Part shown: in pieces, positions 49,597-58,692 of the stretch
Layout of the letters: every line of letters starts with the position of its first letter
Numbering within the stretch: the stretch's first letter is position 1
Source: Flavobacterium macacae
Lineage (GTDB): Bacteria > Bacteroidota > Bacteroidia > Flavobacteriales > Flavobacteriaceae
Direction of reading: 5' to 3'
Length of the DNA: 58,768 nt
Assembly (NCBI RefSeq): GCF_003865365.1
Contig: NZ_RQVR01000017.1
Coordinates: forward strand, 1-58,768
Translations under genes and position numbers: made by a program
Notes under the pieces: model-generated
Told to the model about the DNA's origin: nothing
The model's input: only the letters and a program-made list of their open reading frames with translations
Databases searched by the model: none

Positions 49597-50481
49597 ATGA
49601 AAGTAGCCATTTACGGTCAATATTATCAAAACAGCACCGAGCCCATCATTAAAGATATTTTCATATTTTTTACTAAAAATAATGTGGAGCTGGTGATCCA
49701 AGATGATTTCTTGGCGATGTTGTATGAAAAAAAAATCATCACAAGAGATTACGCTACTTTTCACGATTTTGATGATTTGCCCAATGACGTGGATGTATTG
49801 GTAAGCATCGGTGGTGACGGGACAATCCTTCGCGCCGCGACTTTAGTCAGAAATTCTGGCATTCCAATTTTAGGTGTCAATGCCGGCAGGCTTGGTTTTT
49901 TGGCAACGGTCCAAAAAGAAAATATTGACGAGCTGATGCAGTTCATCATCGATAAAAATTTCACGGTCTCGCCCAGAACCTTGATCAGTTTGGAAAGTTC
50001 TCCACACAATTCAAAAATCGAAAGCCTGAATTTTGCGATGAATGAAATTACAGTCAGCAGAAAAGATACGACTTCGATGATTACCATTGAAACCTATTTA
50101 AACGGCGAATACTTAAATTCGTATTGGGCAGATGGACTTATTGTCTCTACCCCAACGGGTTCTACCGGATACTCCTTGAGTTGTGGCGGACCGCTTTTGA
50201 CTCCGGAGGTCGAAAGTTTTGTGATTACACCCATTGCGCCTCATAATTTAACAGCAAGACCTTTGGTAATCCCTGACAATGTGGAAATCAAATTAAAAGT
50301 TTCGGGAAGAGAAGAGCAATATTTGGTCTCTCTCGATTCCAGGGTTACGTCAATTGACAATGACACCGTTCTGACATTGAAAAAAACCCCTTTTAAAATC
50401 AATATGGTGGAACTTCCAGGCACTAGTTTTTTAAAGACTTTGCGAACAAAACTGCTTTGGGGCGAGGACAAAAGAAACTAA
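49597..50481 (+). CDS. nadK: NAD kinase
   Basis: This 294-residue enzyme phosphorylates NAD to NADP. The diacylglycerol-kinase-like motif is LVSIGGDGTILRAATLV, and the second signature is STPTGSTGYSLSCGGPL. The start is ATG 49597 (MKVAIYGQYY), giving usual length; an upstream TTG-initiated extension to 49519 has no family resemblance. It follows the CBS gene. Role and family are firm. Confidence 0.94.
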   Translation: MKVAIYGQYYQNSTEPIIKDIFIFFTKNNVELVIQDDFLAMLYEKKIITRDYATFHDFDDLPNDVDVLVSIGGDGTILRAATLVRNSGIPILGVNAGRLGFLATVQKENIDELMQFIIDKNFTVSPRTLISLESSPHNSKIESLNFAMNEITVSRKDTTSMITIETYLNGEYLNSYWADGLIVSTPTGSTGYSLSCGGPLLTPEVESFVITPIAPHNLTARPLVIPDNVEIKLKVSGREEQYLVSLDSRVTSIDNDTVLTLKKTPFKINMVELPGTSFLKTLRTKLLWGEDKRN

Positions 50482-50585
50482 AGAAATCCCTTTCGAAATA
50501 TACTATCAACACTATACTTTCGTTTACTTTAAATCGAATTAACGCATCATTTGTTTATAATTACACATATTTAATTATTAGACAG

Positions 50586-50614
50586 TTGATAAGTGTTCAT
50601 AATTGTTATATTTG
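50586..50614 (+). promoter_or_regulatory. Promoter of the DUF6089-uppS-bamA operon
   Basis: TTG (50586-50588) and TATATTTG (50607-50614) are 18 nt apart, a good -33/-7 promoter. The transcript would start near 50619, excluding in-frame starts before the ATG at 50635. Confidence 0.65.
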
Positions 50615-50634
50615 CACCCTTTATTTTCCATAAA

Positions 50635-51318
50635 ATGAATCGAATAGTAATCACCATTTTCTGCGTTTTCACCTTTGCCTTTTCAAATGCACAAATTCAC
50701 GAAATCGGAATTTTTGCTGGAGGAAACAATTACATCGGAGATATTGGCCCAACGAATTACATCAAGCCGAATGAAGGTGCTTTTGGATTATTATACAAAT
50801 GGAATAAAAGCCCGAGACATTCGTGGAGAGTTTCTTATACGCAAGGAAAAATGACCTCTGACGATAAAAATTCTGATGTTTCTGGCAGAAACCAAAGGGG
50901 CTTAAACTTTGAAAACGACTTAAAAGAGTTATCTTTAGGGCTTGAATTCAATTTTTTTGACTTTAATTTGCACGAATCTGGCTTTTTAGTCACTCCTTAT
51001 ATATATTCAGGATTGAGCGTTTTTCAATATACCGAATTATTCCATACGGGAAATCATTATCAGGAAGATTATAAAGAAATGGGATTTGCCATTCCGATGG
51101 TAATCGGAATAAAAGCAAGAATTGCAGACCATTGGGTTCTCGGGTTAGAATCTGGAGCAAGATATACTTTTACCGACAATCTTGACGGAAGCAACCCAAA
51201 GAACAACAATTTTGAAGAACTTAGGTTTGGAAATTTAAACAGCAACGACTGGTATGTTTTTACAGGCTTGACGCTGACATACACTTTTGGAAACAAACCC
51301 TGCTATTGTGCAGACTAA
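50635..51318 (+). CDS. DUF6089 family outer-membrane beta-barrel-like protein
   Basis: This protein of about 228 residues has a signal peptide (ends SNAQ near residue 19). The mature part has alternating strands with aromatic ends, such as IGIFAGGNNYIGDIGP, WRVSYTQGK and VFTGLTLTYTFG, typical of small outer-membrane barrels. The final CYCAD holds two cysteines. It matches the family I know as DUF6089, usually just upstream of uppS and bamA in Flavobacteriia. Function is unknown; a role in envelope assembly is suggested only by position. Confidence 0.75.
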   Translation: MNRIVITIFCVFTFAFSNAQIHEIGIFAGGNNYIGDIGPTNYIKPNEGAFGLLYKWNKSPRHSWRVSYTQGKMTSDDKNSDVSGRNQRGLNFENDLKELSLGLEFNFFDFNLHESGFLVTPYIYSGLSVFQYTELFHTGNHYQEDYKEMGFAIPMVIGIKARIADHWVLGLESGARYTFTDNLDGSNPKNNNFEELRFGNLNSNDWYVFTGLTLTYTFGNKPCYCAD

Positions 51319-51325
51319 AATATAG

Positions 51326-52066
51326 ATGAATTTAATAGATACTATAAACAAAGATAACCTCCCAAAACACCTGGCCATCATTATGGACGGAAATGGCCGT
51401 TGGGCAAAACAAAAAGGTTTATTAAGAGCTCTTGGCCACGAGAGCGGTACAAAAGCAGTTCGGGAAACGGTTGAAACCTGTGCCAAATTAGGCATAGAAA
51501 ATCTTACATTATACGCTTTTTCTACTGAAAACTGGAACCGCCCAAAACTGGAAGTAGACACACTAATGAAATTACTCATCAAATCATTGAAAAATGAGCT
51601 AAAAACCTTGATGAATAACAACATTAAATTAATCACAATTGGCAACTTTGAAAAACTTCCTAGCTCTGCACAAAAAGAATTATCCCAAGTAATTTCCCAG
51701 ACAAAAGACAACGACCGAATGACGCTTACCCTTGCCCTGAGCTATGGTTCGCGAGAAGAAATCGTTTCTGCAATTAAGGAAATAAGCAGTAAAGTTAAAA
51801 ATAATATAATTTCAATAGACGCTATTGACGAATCAATTATTAATCAGCATCTTTACACGCAAAATTTACCGGATGTAGATTTATTAATACGAACCAGTGG
51901 CGAACACAGAATCAGCAATTTCTTACTTTGGCAAATTGCTTACGCAGAATTGTACTTCACAGATGTATTGTGGCCTGACTTTAGAGAAAAAGATTTATAT
52001 GAGGCTATCATTAGTTATCAAAAAAGAGAACGTAGATTTGGAAAAACAAGTGAACAAATTAAATAA
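51326..52066 (+). CDS. uppS: Isoprenyl transferase (undecaprenyl diphosphate synthase)
   Basis: This 246-residue cis-prenyltransferase makes undecaprenyl diphosphate, the carrier lipid for peptidoglycan and surface glycans. LAIIMDGNGRWAKQKG holds the catalytic Asp and the diphosphate-binding residues. The later LTLYAFSTENWNRP and the C-terminal RTSGEHRISNFLLWQIAYAE fit the family closely. It starts 7 bp after the DUF6089 gene and is followed by bamA, so the three genes are probably one operon. Confidence 0.95.
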   Translation: MNLIDTINKDNLPKHLAIIMDGNGRWAKQKGLLRALGHESGTKAVRETVETCAKLGIENLTLYAFSTENWNRPKLEVDTLMKLLIKSLKNELKTLMNNNIKLITIGNFEKLPSSAQKELSQVISQTKDNDRMTLTLALSYGSREEIVSAIKEISSKVKNNIISIDAIDESIINQHLYTQNLPDVDLLIRTSGEHRISNFLLWQIAYAELYFTDVLWPDFREKDLYEAIISYQKRERRFGKTSEQIK

Positions 52067-52073
52067 AATTTTA

Positions 52074-54629
52074 ATGTTAGATAAAAGCATTAAGCTATTC
52101 TTAACCGTATTAGTTTTAGGAAATATATTTCAGGCAAAAGCCCAAGAACAAGACAGGTTACCTTTTGACCAAGGAAGAGAATACATTTTAGCCGATGTTA
52201 AAGTTATTGGTAAAGTTTCTTATAATGAACAAACAATTGTAACATTTGCTGGCCTTCAAAAAGGTCAAAAAATCGTTGTTCCTGGTGAAGAAATCAGTAC
52301 CGCTATAAAAAAACTGTGGAAACTTGGTTTATTTAACGAAATCGATACTTATGTAAATAGAATTGAAGGCGACAGCATATTTATTGATATGTATATGACT
52401 GAGGTTCCAGGACTTAACGAAGTAAAAATACAAGGTGTCAAAAAAGGCAAGATTGAAGCTTTAATAAAAGAAAACAATCTTACAAAAGGAAAAAAAGTCA
52501 ACGAAAACCTTATTACTACAACAAAAAACTATCTTGAAAACAAATACAAGAAAGACGGTTTTTACAATACAAAAGTAGCCATCAATACCATTGCAGACAC
52601 GACTGATGGAAACAATGTGAACATGGTAGTCAATATTGACAAAGGAAGTAAGGTAAAAGTAAGCAGCATTACCTTTAACGGAAACGAGCAATTTAAAGAT
52701 GGTAAGCTTAAAAAAGCGATGAAAAACACCAAAACCAGATTCCCGTTGCGTTTCTGGAAAGGTTCTAAATTCATCAACGAAAAATACCAAGAAGACTTAA
52801 CAAACATTGTTAAAAAGTACAAAGAAAAAGGTTTTAGAGACGCAAGAGTTGTTTCTGATTCTGTTTCTTACAACAAAGCAAACAATACTGTTGCCATCAA
52901 TTTAAATATTGAAGAAGGAAACAAATATTATTTTGGAGACATCAAATTTTTAGGCAACTCTGTTTATTCTGACCAAGGACTTCGCTCCATGTTGGGCATC
53001 GAAAAAGGAGATGTTTATAATGGTGTTTTATTAGAAAAAAGAATCGCAGATAAAACAGCTCCCGACGGAAACGACATTACCAACTTATATCAAAATAATG
53101 GCTACTTGTTCTCTACAATTAATGCCGTAGAGGTTAGAACTGCAAATGACACGATTGATTTCGAGATTAGAATTCAAGAAGGTCCAATGGCATACTTCAA
53201 TAAAATCTCAGTGGTTGGTAACGACAAAACAAACGATAAAGTTATTTACAGAGAGATTAGAACAAGACCTGGACAAAAATACAGCAAAGAATTATTGGTA
53301 AGAACAATTCGTGAGCTTGGACAATTAGGTTTCTTTGACCCACAAGCACTAGAGCCAAAATTCTTAAATGTGGATCCAGGGGCAGGAACTGTTGACATTG
53401 AATACAATGTGGTTGAAAAAGGATCAAGCCAAATCGAACTACAAGGTGGTTATGGTGGCGGTGGTTTCATCGGAACACTTGGACTTTCATTCAACAACTT
53501 CTCAATCAAAAACATTTTCAACAAAGACGCTTACACACCGCTTCCGATGGGAGACGGACAAAAATTGGCGCTTCGTTTGCAAGGAAGTTCTTATTTCCAA
53601 ACGTACAGTTTGTCTTTATCTGAGCCTTGGCTTGGAGGAAGAAAACCAGTTCAATTCACAGGATCGGTTTCTCACAGTAAGCAATTTTTATATTCAGGCG
53701 GAAATGATGTAGACAGAGACAAAAGTTTCAACATCACGTCGTTATCTGTTGGTATCGCAAAACGTTTGAATGTTCCAGATGATTATTTTGTATTGTCACA
53801 AGGAATTAGTTTTCAATATTATGACTTAAACAATTACAACACTGGTTTGTTCAGTTTTGGTAACGGAAGTTCAAGAAACTTAGCCTACACAATTGGTTTA
53901 ACAAGAAACAGTAAAGCGATTGACCCAATTTTCCCTATTCAAGGATCAGAATTTAGCGTCAGTGCAAAACTTACATTGCCTTACTCACTGTTTAACGGAG
54001 TAGATTATAAAAACCTTGGAAACAAAGAAGAATTTCAATTAGCAGACGGATCACCTGATCAAGCAAAAATTGACCAAGAAAAATTTAAACTATTAGAATA
54101 TTACAAAATTAAATTCAAAGGTGACGTCTATACAAAATTTATTGGTAAATTCGTATTGCGTACATTAGGAGAATTTGGATATTTAGGCGCTTACAACAGT
54201 GACAGAGGCGATGTTCCTTTTGAAAGATTTTTTGTTGGAGGTGATGGTTTGGCCAATTATTCTTTAGATGGTAGAGAGGTCATTCAGTTAAGGGGTTATG
54301 AAAATCAATCTTTGACACCTTTAATAAATGGATCTAGAGACGGAGCAACAATTTATAATAAATTCTCTTTAGAATTAAGATATCCAATCACTTTAAAAGG
54401 TGCTGCATCGATTTATGCCTTATCTTTCTTAGAAGCGGGTGGAGCTTGGAATGGTTTTAAAGATTACAACCCGTTTTCTTTACAACGTTCTGCCGGTGTT
54501 GGTTTAAGAATCTTTATGCCTGCCTTTGGATTATTAGGTATTGATTTTGGTCACGGTTTTGATGCCGCTCCAGGAACAACGCAAAAAAGTGGATGGCAAA
54601 CACACTTTATCATTGGACAACAGTTTTAA
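52074..54629 (+). CDS. bamA: Outer membrane protein assembly factor BamA
   Basis: This 851-residue Omp85 protein inserts beta-barrel proteins into the outer membrane. A signal peptide ends near residue 24 (QAKAQ). Repeated POTRA domains run from about 40 to 430 (units such as ADVKVIGKVSYNEQTI, VKVSSITFNGNEQF and YYFGDIKFLGNSVY). The C-terminal half is the barrel, with VERFFVGGDGLANY-like lid motif (FERFFVGGDGLANYS) and a final strand ending GQQF. ATG 52074 is chosen; the frame stays open upstream into uppS, but that extension lacks a signal peptide. It lies 7 bp after uppS. Confidence 0.95.
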   Translation: MLDKSIKLFLTVLVLGNIFQAKAQEQDRLPFDQGREYILADVKVIGKVSYNEQTIVTFAGLQKGQKIVVPGEEISTAIKKLWKLGLFNEIDTYVNRIEGDSIFIDMYMTEVPGLNEVKIQGVKKGKIEALIKENNLTKGKKVNENLITTTKNYLENKYKKDGFYNTKVAINTIADTTDGNNVNMVVNIDKGSKVKVSSITFNGNEQFKDGKLKKAMKNTKTRFPLRFWKGSKFINEKYQEDLTNIVKKYKEKGFRDARVVSDSVSYNKANNTVAINLNIEEGNKYYFGDIKFLGNSVYSDQGLRSMLGIEKGDVYNGVLLEKRIADKTAPDGNDITNLYQNNGYLFSTINAVEVRTANDTIDFEIRIQEGPMAYFNKISVVGNDKTNDKVIYREIRTRPGQKYSKELLVRTIRELGQLGFFDPQALEPKFLNVDPGAGTVDIEYNVVEKGSSQIELQGGYGGGGFIGTLGLSFNNFSIKNIFNKDAYTPLPMGDGQKLALRLQGSSYFQTYSLSLSEPWLGGRKPVQFTGSVSHSKQFLYSGGNDVDRDKSFNITSLSVGIAKRLNVPDDYFVLSQGISFQYYDLNNYNTGLFSFGNGSSRNLAYTIGLTRNSKAIDPIFPIQGSEFSVSAKLTLPYSLFNGVDYKNLGNKEEFQLADGSPDQAKIDQEKFKLLEYYKIKFKGDVYTKFIGKFVLRTLGEFGYLGAYNSDRGDVPFERFFVGGDGLANYSLDGREVIQLRGYENQSLTPLINGSRDGATIYNKFSLELRYPITLKGAASIYALSFLEAGGAWNGFKDYNPFSLQRSAGVGLRIFMPAFGLLGIDFGHGFDAAPGTTQKSGWQTHFIIGQQF

Positions 54630-54674
54630 GAAAAATAATTTTGGCACGATATTTTCTAATACATTTATAAGAAT

Positions 54675-55715
54675 ATGAAAAAAAACTTTTTAATATTATT
54701 TTTATTAGCCACAGTAGCCGTTAATGCTCAATCTGGTCGTGGAGTCCTTATCGGATACATTGATATGGAATATATTTTGGAGAAAGTTCCAAATTATGCC
54801 GAAGCAAATAATCAGCTAGAACTTAAAGCTCAAAAATGGAAACAAGAAGCCGAAGTTAAGAGAAATGAAATCACAAAGCTGAAAGAAAATCTAAAAACAG
54901 AAAGAGTTCTTTTAACTAAAGAATTAATTGAAGAAAAAGAAGAAGAAATTTCATTCTTAGAAACGGAATTATCCGATTTTCAACAAAAAAGATTTGGACC
55001 AACGGGTGATTTAATGACGCAGAAAGCTGTTTTAGTTAAACCCATTCAAGACCAAGTTTTTACTATCGTTCAAGATATTGCTGCTGCAAAAAAATATGAT
55101 TTTGTATTTGATAAATCATCTGATTTGACAATGCTTTTTGCAGCAAAAAACAGAAACATTAGCGACCAAGTGGTCAGACAATTGGTCAGAGCTGAAAAAA
55201 GAGAACAATTGACAAGCAAGCAATTGAAAGATGAAGAAGAAAGAGAACGCAAGCAAGATTTAATTGACTCTAATCCGGAGCTTTCTGAAAGAGAAAAAGC
55301 GAACGAAGAGAAAAGAGAAACCAGACAGCAAATGATTGAGGATCGAAAAGCTGCTGCCGCTGCTGCTGCAGAAGCTAAAAAACTGGAATATGCTGAAAGA
55401 AGAGCTCGCCTTTTAGAAGAAAGAGAAGCAAAGAAAAATGCGGCTAAACCAAATAGTGAAGGAAATAAAGCTGGCGAAGGTGAAGAAAATTCAACTACAG
55501 AGACTAATAAAACACCAACAGAATCAGTAAACGAAAAAAGAGAAGCTGCTGAACAAGTGAGACAAGCAGCTGCTGAAGAAAGACAAAGAAAACTTGACGA
55601 AAGAAAAGCGGCTCTTGAAGAAAAAAGAAAAAAAATTCTTGAAGATAGAGAAGCGCTGAAAAAAGAAAGAGAAGAAAATAAAAACACAACAACTCCACCA
55701 GCAGGAGAAAATTAA
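54675..55715 (+). CDS. OmpH/Skp family periplasmic chaperone with long charged C-terminal extension
   Basis: This 346-residue protein has a signal peptide (ends VNAQ, about residue 19). A Skp-like domain at about 22-170 contains IGYIDMEYILEKVPNYAEA, a coiled coil, and YDFVFDKSSDLTMLFAAK. The remaining 170 residues are a highly charged Glu/Lys/Arg/Ala-rich region, including a run of seven alanines near residue 228 and a final KNTTTPPAGEN. Most Skp proteins have about 160-170 residues, so the extension is unusual. It follows bamA and precedes a second OmpH copy, suggesting delivery of barrels to BamA. Confidence 0.87.
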   Translation: MKKNFLILFLLATVAVNAQSGRGVLIGYIDMEYILEKVPNYAEANNQLELKAQKWKQEAEVKRNEITKLKENLKTERVLLTKELIEEKEEEISFLETELSDFQQKRFGPTGDLMTQKAVLVKPIQDQVFTIVQDIAAAKKYDFVFDKSSDLTMLFAAKNRNISDQVVRQLVRAEKREQLTSKQLKDEEERERKQDLIDSNPELSEREKANEEKRETRQQMIEDRKAAAAAAAEAKKLEYAERRARLLEEREAKKNAAKPNSEGNKAGEGEENSTTETNKTPTESVNEKREAAEQVRQAAAEERQRKLDERKAALEEKRKKILEDREALKKEREENKNTTTPPAGEN

Positions 55716-55745
55716 AATTAAAACTAAATTAATTAATACTTTAAA

Positions 55746-56249
55746 ATGATGAAACAATTGAAATCTTTATTAATCGCCGCATTGTTAATAATCGGTGCTA
55801 ACCAAACCGCTAATGCTCAAGCAAAAACAGCACACGTAGATGTTGCTGAAATCATGACGAAAATGCCAGCGGTTATTGAAGCTAACAAACAACTTCAAAA
55901 ACTACAAGAAACTTACGCTGCTGAATATACTACTCTTTCAACTGAGTATACAAACAAAATCAAGAAGTATACTGCAGAAGAGCCAACAGCTGGTGATAAA
56001 GTAAATCAAGAAAGAGGTCTTGAAGTACAAGACATGCAAAAAAGAATGAGAGATTATTCTGAAAATGCTCAAAAAGAATTACAACAAAAGGAAGCAGATT
56101 TACTTAAACCAATTGAAGAAAAAGTAAAAGCTTCAATTTCAAAAGTTGGTAAAGCAAAAGGATACCAGTATATTTTGAACTCTGCAGGATTACTTCTTGC
56201 TGATGGTCCAAACTTAACTGCTGACATCAAAAAAGATTTAGGATTTTAA
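55746..56249 (+). CDS. OmpH/Skp family periplasmic chaperone (second copy)
   Basis: This 167-residue protein has normal Skp length. A signal peptide ends near residue 25 (ANAQA). The Skp core runs from VDVAEIMTKMPAVIEANKQL through a coiled coil (about 50-130) to GYQYILNSAGLLLADGP. It lies 30 bp after the longer OmpH and shares its family, so the pair probably arose by duplication. Like its neighbour it should escort outer-membrane proteins to BamA. A terminator follows. Confidence 0.9.
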   Translation: MMKQLKSLLIAALLIIGANQTANAQAKTAHVDVAEIMTKMPAVIEANKQLQKLQETYAAEYTTLSTEYTNKIKKYTAEEPTAGDKVNQERGLEVQDMQKRMRDYSENAQKELQQKEADLLKPIEEKVKASISKVGKAKGYQYILNSAGLLLADGPNLTADIKKDLGF

Positions 56250-56270
56250 TATCTGAAAATAAAAATTTTA

Positions 56271-56304
56271 AAAACTGCTCAATATTTTTGAGCAGTTTTT
56301 TTTT
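56271..56304 (+). terminator. Intrinsic terminator after ompH
   Basis: The 12-bp stem AAAACTGCTCAA / TTGAGCAGTTTT closes a TATTT loop and is followed by a T-run. It ends just before the -7 element of murI. Confidence 0.85.
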
Positions 56305-56311
56305 ATATTTG
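56304..56311 (+). promoter_or_regulatory. -7 element directly before murI
   Basis: TATATTTG matches TAnnTTTG and ends five bases before the murI ATG at 56317. If used, transcription would begin at or next to the ATG. No -33 TTG at good spacing is visible, so this is tentative. Confidence 0.35.
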
Positions 56312-56316
56312 TTTCT

Positions 56317-57093
56317 ATGACAAACTCGAACCCAATCGGCCTTTTTGACTCTGGAATTGGTGGCACTTCCATCTGGCAAGAAATTCATAACCTGCTTCCA
56401 AACGAAAATACAATTTACCTAGCTGACAGTAAAAATGCTCCTTACGGACAAAAGTCAAAAGAAGAAATTATAGATCTAAGCTTTAAAAATACTGAGTTTT
56501 TATTAAATCATAATGCAAAAATGATTGTCGTGGCTTGCAATACCGCAACAACAAACGCTATAAAAGAATTAAGAGAGAAGTTTAAGATTCCCTTCATCGG
56601 AATTGAACCAGCTATTAAACCCGCAGCAAACAATTCAAAAACGCAAACAATAGGCATTTTGGCTACAAAGGGAACTTTAAACAGTGAACTTTTTAATAAG
56701 AATGTAGAAAAATTCCATGAAACAACCATCATTGAACAAGTGGGATTTAATCTGGTCAAATTGATTGAAAATGGTGAAATGTATTCCGAAGAAATGACTT
56801 CTTTATTGCAACAATACCTTACGCCCATGATTCAAGCAAATATCGACTATCTTGTTTTGGGTTGCAGTCATTATCCTTATCTGATTCCACAAATCAAAAA
56901 AATACTCCCTCCAAATGTCAAAATAATTGATTCTGGCCAAGCCGTTGCAAAACAAACACTCAAAGTACTAGAAGACAAAATCGGACTTAATAACGAGCTT
57001 AAAAGCAGTAATCTTTTTTACACAAACTCAAATCCCAAAGTTTTACAGAATATTCTTCAAAACAAATATGTAGTTACTCAAAAAGATTTCTAA
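56317..57093 (+). CDS. murI: Glutamate racemase
   Basis: This 258-residue enzyme makes D-glutamate for peptidoglycan. The N-terminal IGLFDSGIGGTSIWQEI, ADSKNAPYGQKS, the first catalytic cysteine in VVACNTATTNAI and the second in LVLGCSHYPYLIPQI are family hallmarks. Length is normal. It follows the second ompH gene after a strong terminator and so probably has its own promoter; the only good -7 element implies a very short or absent leader. It is convergent with the carbonic anhydrase gene (8 bp apart). Confidence 0.95.
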   Translation: MTNSNPIGLFDSGIGGTSIWQEIHNLLPNENTIYLADSKNAPYGQKSKEEIIDLSFKNTEFLLNHNAKMIVVACNTATTNAIKELREKFKIPFIGIEPAIKPAANNSKTQTIGILATKGTLNSELFNKNVEKFHETTIIEQVGFNLVKLIENGEMYSEEMTSLLQQYLTPMIQANIDYLVLGCSHYPYLIPQIKKILPPNVKIIDSGQAVAKQTLKVLEDKIGLNNELKSSNLFYTNSNPKVLQNILQNKYVVTQKDF

Positions 57094-57100
57094 AATAAAT

Positions 57101-57619
57101 TTATTTGTCTTCTTTAAGCCAACTTGAATACATGACATAATTATTTGAAATCCTTTCAATTTCTCCAGCAAAATCAGACTTATTAATGTCTTTAACTTTC
57201 TTTGCCGGAACACCTGCATAAATTGACCCTGATTCAACAGTTGTGTTTTGTGTAATCACAGCACCCGCCGCAACAATAGAATTGCTTTCAATTACGCAAT
57301 TATCCATTACGATGGCTCCCATACCGATCAAAACATTATCGTGAACCTCACAGCCGTGCACAATGGCATTGTGGCCGATTGAAACGTTATTACCAATGAT
57401 TGTTGGATGTTTCTGATAAGTACAATGAATTACCGCGCCGTCTTGAATATTTACTTTATCCCCTATTTTAATATAATTTACATCTCCTCTAATCACAGCA
57501 TTAAACCAAACACTACAAGAGGAACCAAAACTAACATCACCAATTATTGTTGCATTTTCAGCAACATAACAGTCTTCAGGAATTAATGGACTTTTACCAT
57601 TTACAGATTTTACTAGCAT
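57101..57619 (-). CDS. Gamma-carbonic anhydrase family protein (left-handed beta-helix)
   Basis: This 172-residue protein is made of hexapeptide repeats (for instance VAENATIIGDVSFGSSCSVW, NVSIGHNAIVHGCEVHDNVL and IVMDNCVIESNSIVAAGAVI) forming a left-handed beta-helix. Histidines in GAVIHCTYQKHP, SIGHNAIVHG match the metal ligands of gamma-carbonic anhydrases, so it may hydrate CO2. Close relatives such as YrdA and PaaY sometimes have other or no known activity. ATG at 57619. It is downstream of the sprF-like gene on the same strand, past a terminator. Confidence 0.87.
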   Translation of the reverse strand: MLVKSVNGKSPLIPEDCYVAENATIIGDVSFGSSCSVWFNAVIRGDVNYIKIGDKVNIQDGAVIHCTYQKHPTIIGNNVSIGHNAIVHGCEVHDNVLIGMGAIVMDNCVIESNSIVAAGAVITQNTTVESGSIYAGVPAKKVKDINKSDFAGEIERISNNYVMYSSWLKEDK

Positions 57620-57633
57620 AACTTTATAGAATA

Positions 57634-57670
57634 AAAAAATCCCGATAAAATTATAAATAATATCGGGACA
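57634..57670 (-). terminator. Intrinsic terminator of the SprF/PorP gene
   Basis: On the minus strand TCCCGATA pairs with TATCGGGA across a 13-nt A/T loop and is followed by TTTTTTTATT. Confidence 0.75.
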
Positions 57671-57691
57671 TGAATTAATATCAACTGAAAT

Positions 57692-58687
57692 TTAGTTAAC
57701 CGCAGGACAATTACAATCCCATTTTTCTCTTTTACAGAAAAGGTTTATACCTAATGTAATTTGGTGAAAACCACCATTGTCAAATTTAACATCTCCTGTT
57801 AAATGAGAGTAAGTATAGGCGATCATGAAATTTTTATAATTTAAACCAACAATTGGAGTAATGTATTGCAATTTTTGATCAGAAATACTGTTTCCATCAA
57901 TATATTGCGCTCCATCAAAACTTCTTCTATAAGATAATCCACCCCAAAGTCTTCCAAATTCTAATTCTTTGTAAACTTTTGCATTAATGTCAATTGTTTT
58001 CTCTTTGGTTTCATCAACATATTGAAACAAGAAAGAAGGCTCTATCTGAAGTCTATCCGCATCCCCAAAAACATATCCAGCACTGAACAAGTATTTTCTT
58101 AAGTTATCCGATTCAAAATCAGTATAGATTTCTCTTTTAATATTTGACACTGCATTTTTAACTGTAAAGTGCGCATAAAAGTCTAGATAATTATAAGATG
58201 CACCAAAATCAACATTAAAATAAGAATCTTTTTGATAAACACCTCCAACAATTACTGGATCAAATTCACCACCAAAAGCAGTTTCATCTAATTGACTTTG
58301 TACGAGACCTGCACTCATACCAAATGATAATTGGTTCAAATCATATTCTCCTCTAGAAAACATAATATGATGTGCATAAGTAATTTTTGCTCCAGATTGT
58401 GAGTGGTAACCATTTTTATCATTAAATAAAATAACTCCCATTCCTGATTGTTCTCCCACTCTACCGTTAAAACTTAAAGTCTGTAAGGCTGGGGCATCAT
58501 CTTGGCCAAACCATTGTTGACGTGCAGTCAATCTAACTTTAGCACAATTTGCGGCTCCCGCCATTGATGGATGTATCAAATAATAATTGTCTGACAAATA
58601 ATCTGAATATACTGCAATTCCTTCTTGTGAAAATGAAACTTGTGATAAAAACAATAATACTGCTAAATACCTCTTTTTAAAATTCAT
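57692..58687 (-). CDS. Type IX secretion system outer-membrane protein PorP/SprF family
   Basis: This 331-residue outer-membrane protein has a signal peptide (ends VSFSQ, about residue 21) followed by a 14-strand-type barrel. PorP/SprF marks are YSDYLSDNYYLIHPSMAGA, VRLTARQQWFGQDDAPALQT, GMGVILFNDKNGYHSQSGA and YAHHIMFSRGEYDL, all near the N-terminus. It ends KWDCNCPAVN. SprF is needed for secreting and anchoring type-B sorting-domain adhesins such as SprB. Its gene is 5 bp after the stop of a gene encoding such a C-terminus (58693-58768), the same arrangement as sprB-sprF. Confidence 0.9.
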   Translation of the reverse strand: MNFKKRYLAVLLFLSQVSFSQEGIAVYSDYLSDNYYLIHPSMAGAANCAKVRLTARQQWFGQDDAPALQTLSFNGRVGEQSGMGVILFNDKNGYHSQSGAKITYAHHIMFSRGEYDLNQLSFGMSAGLVQSQLDETAFGGEFDPVIVGGVYQKDSYFNVDFGASYNYLDFYAHFTVKNAVSNIKREIYTDFESDNLRKYLFSAGYVFGDADRLQIEPSFLFQYVDETKEKTIDINAKVYKELEFGRLWGGLSYRRSFDGAQYIDGNSISDQKLQYITPIVGLNYKNFMIAYTYSHLTGDVKFDNGGFHQITLGINLFCKREKWDCNCPAVN

Positions 58688-58692
58688 GGGGT

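Noticed and set aside
51897..52073. Upstream extension of bamA overlapping uppS
   Set aside because: The frame is open, but the extension is charged and would bury the signal peptide; ATG 52074 directly starts a good signal peptide.
55070..55687. 205-codon open frame antisense to the longer ompH gene
   Set aside because: The sense strand is A/G-rich coding for a charged tail, so the antisense frame is a Ser/Phe/Leu-rich shadow. No start signal or recognisable domain.
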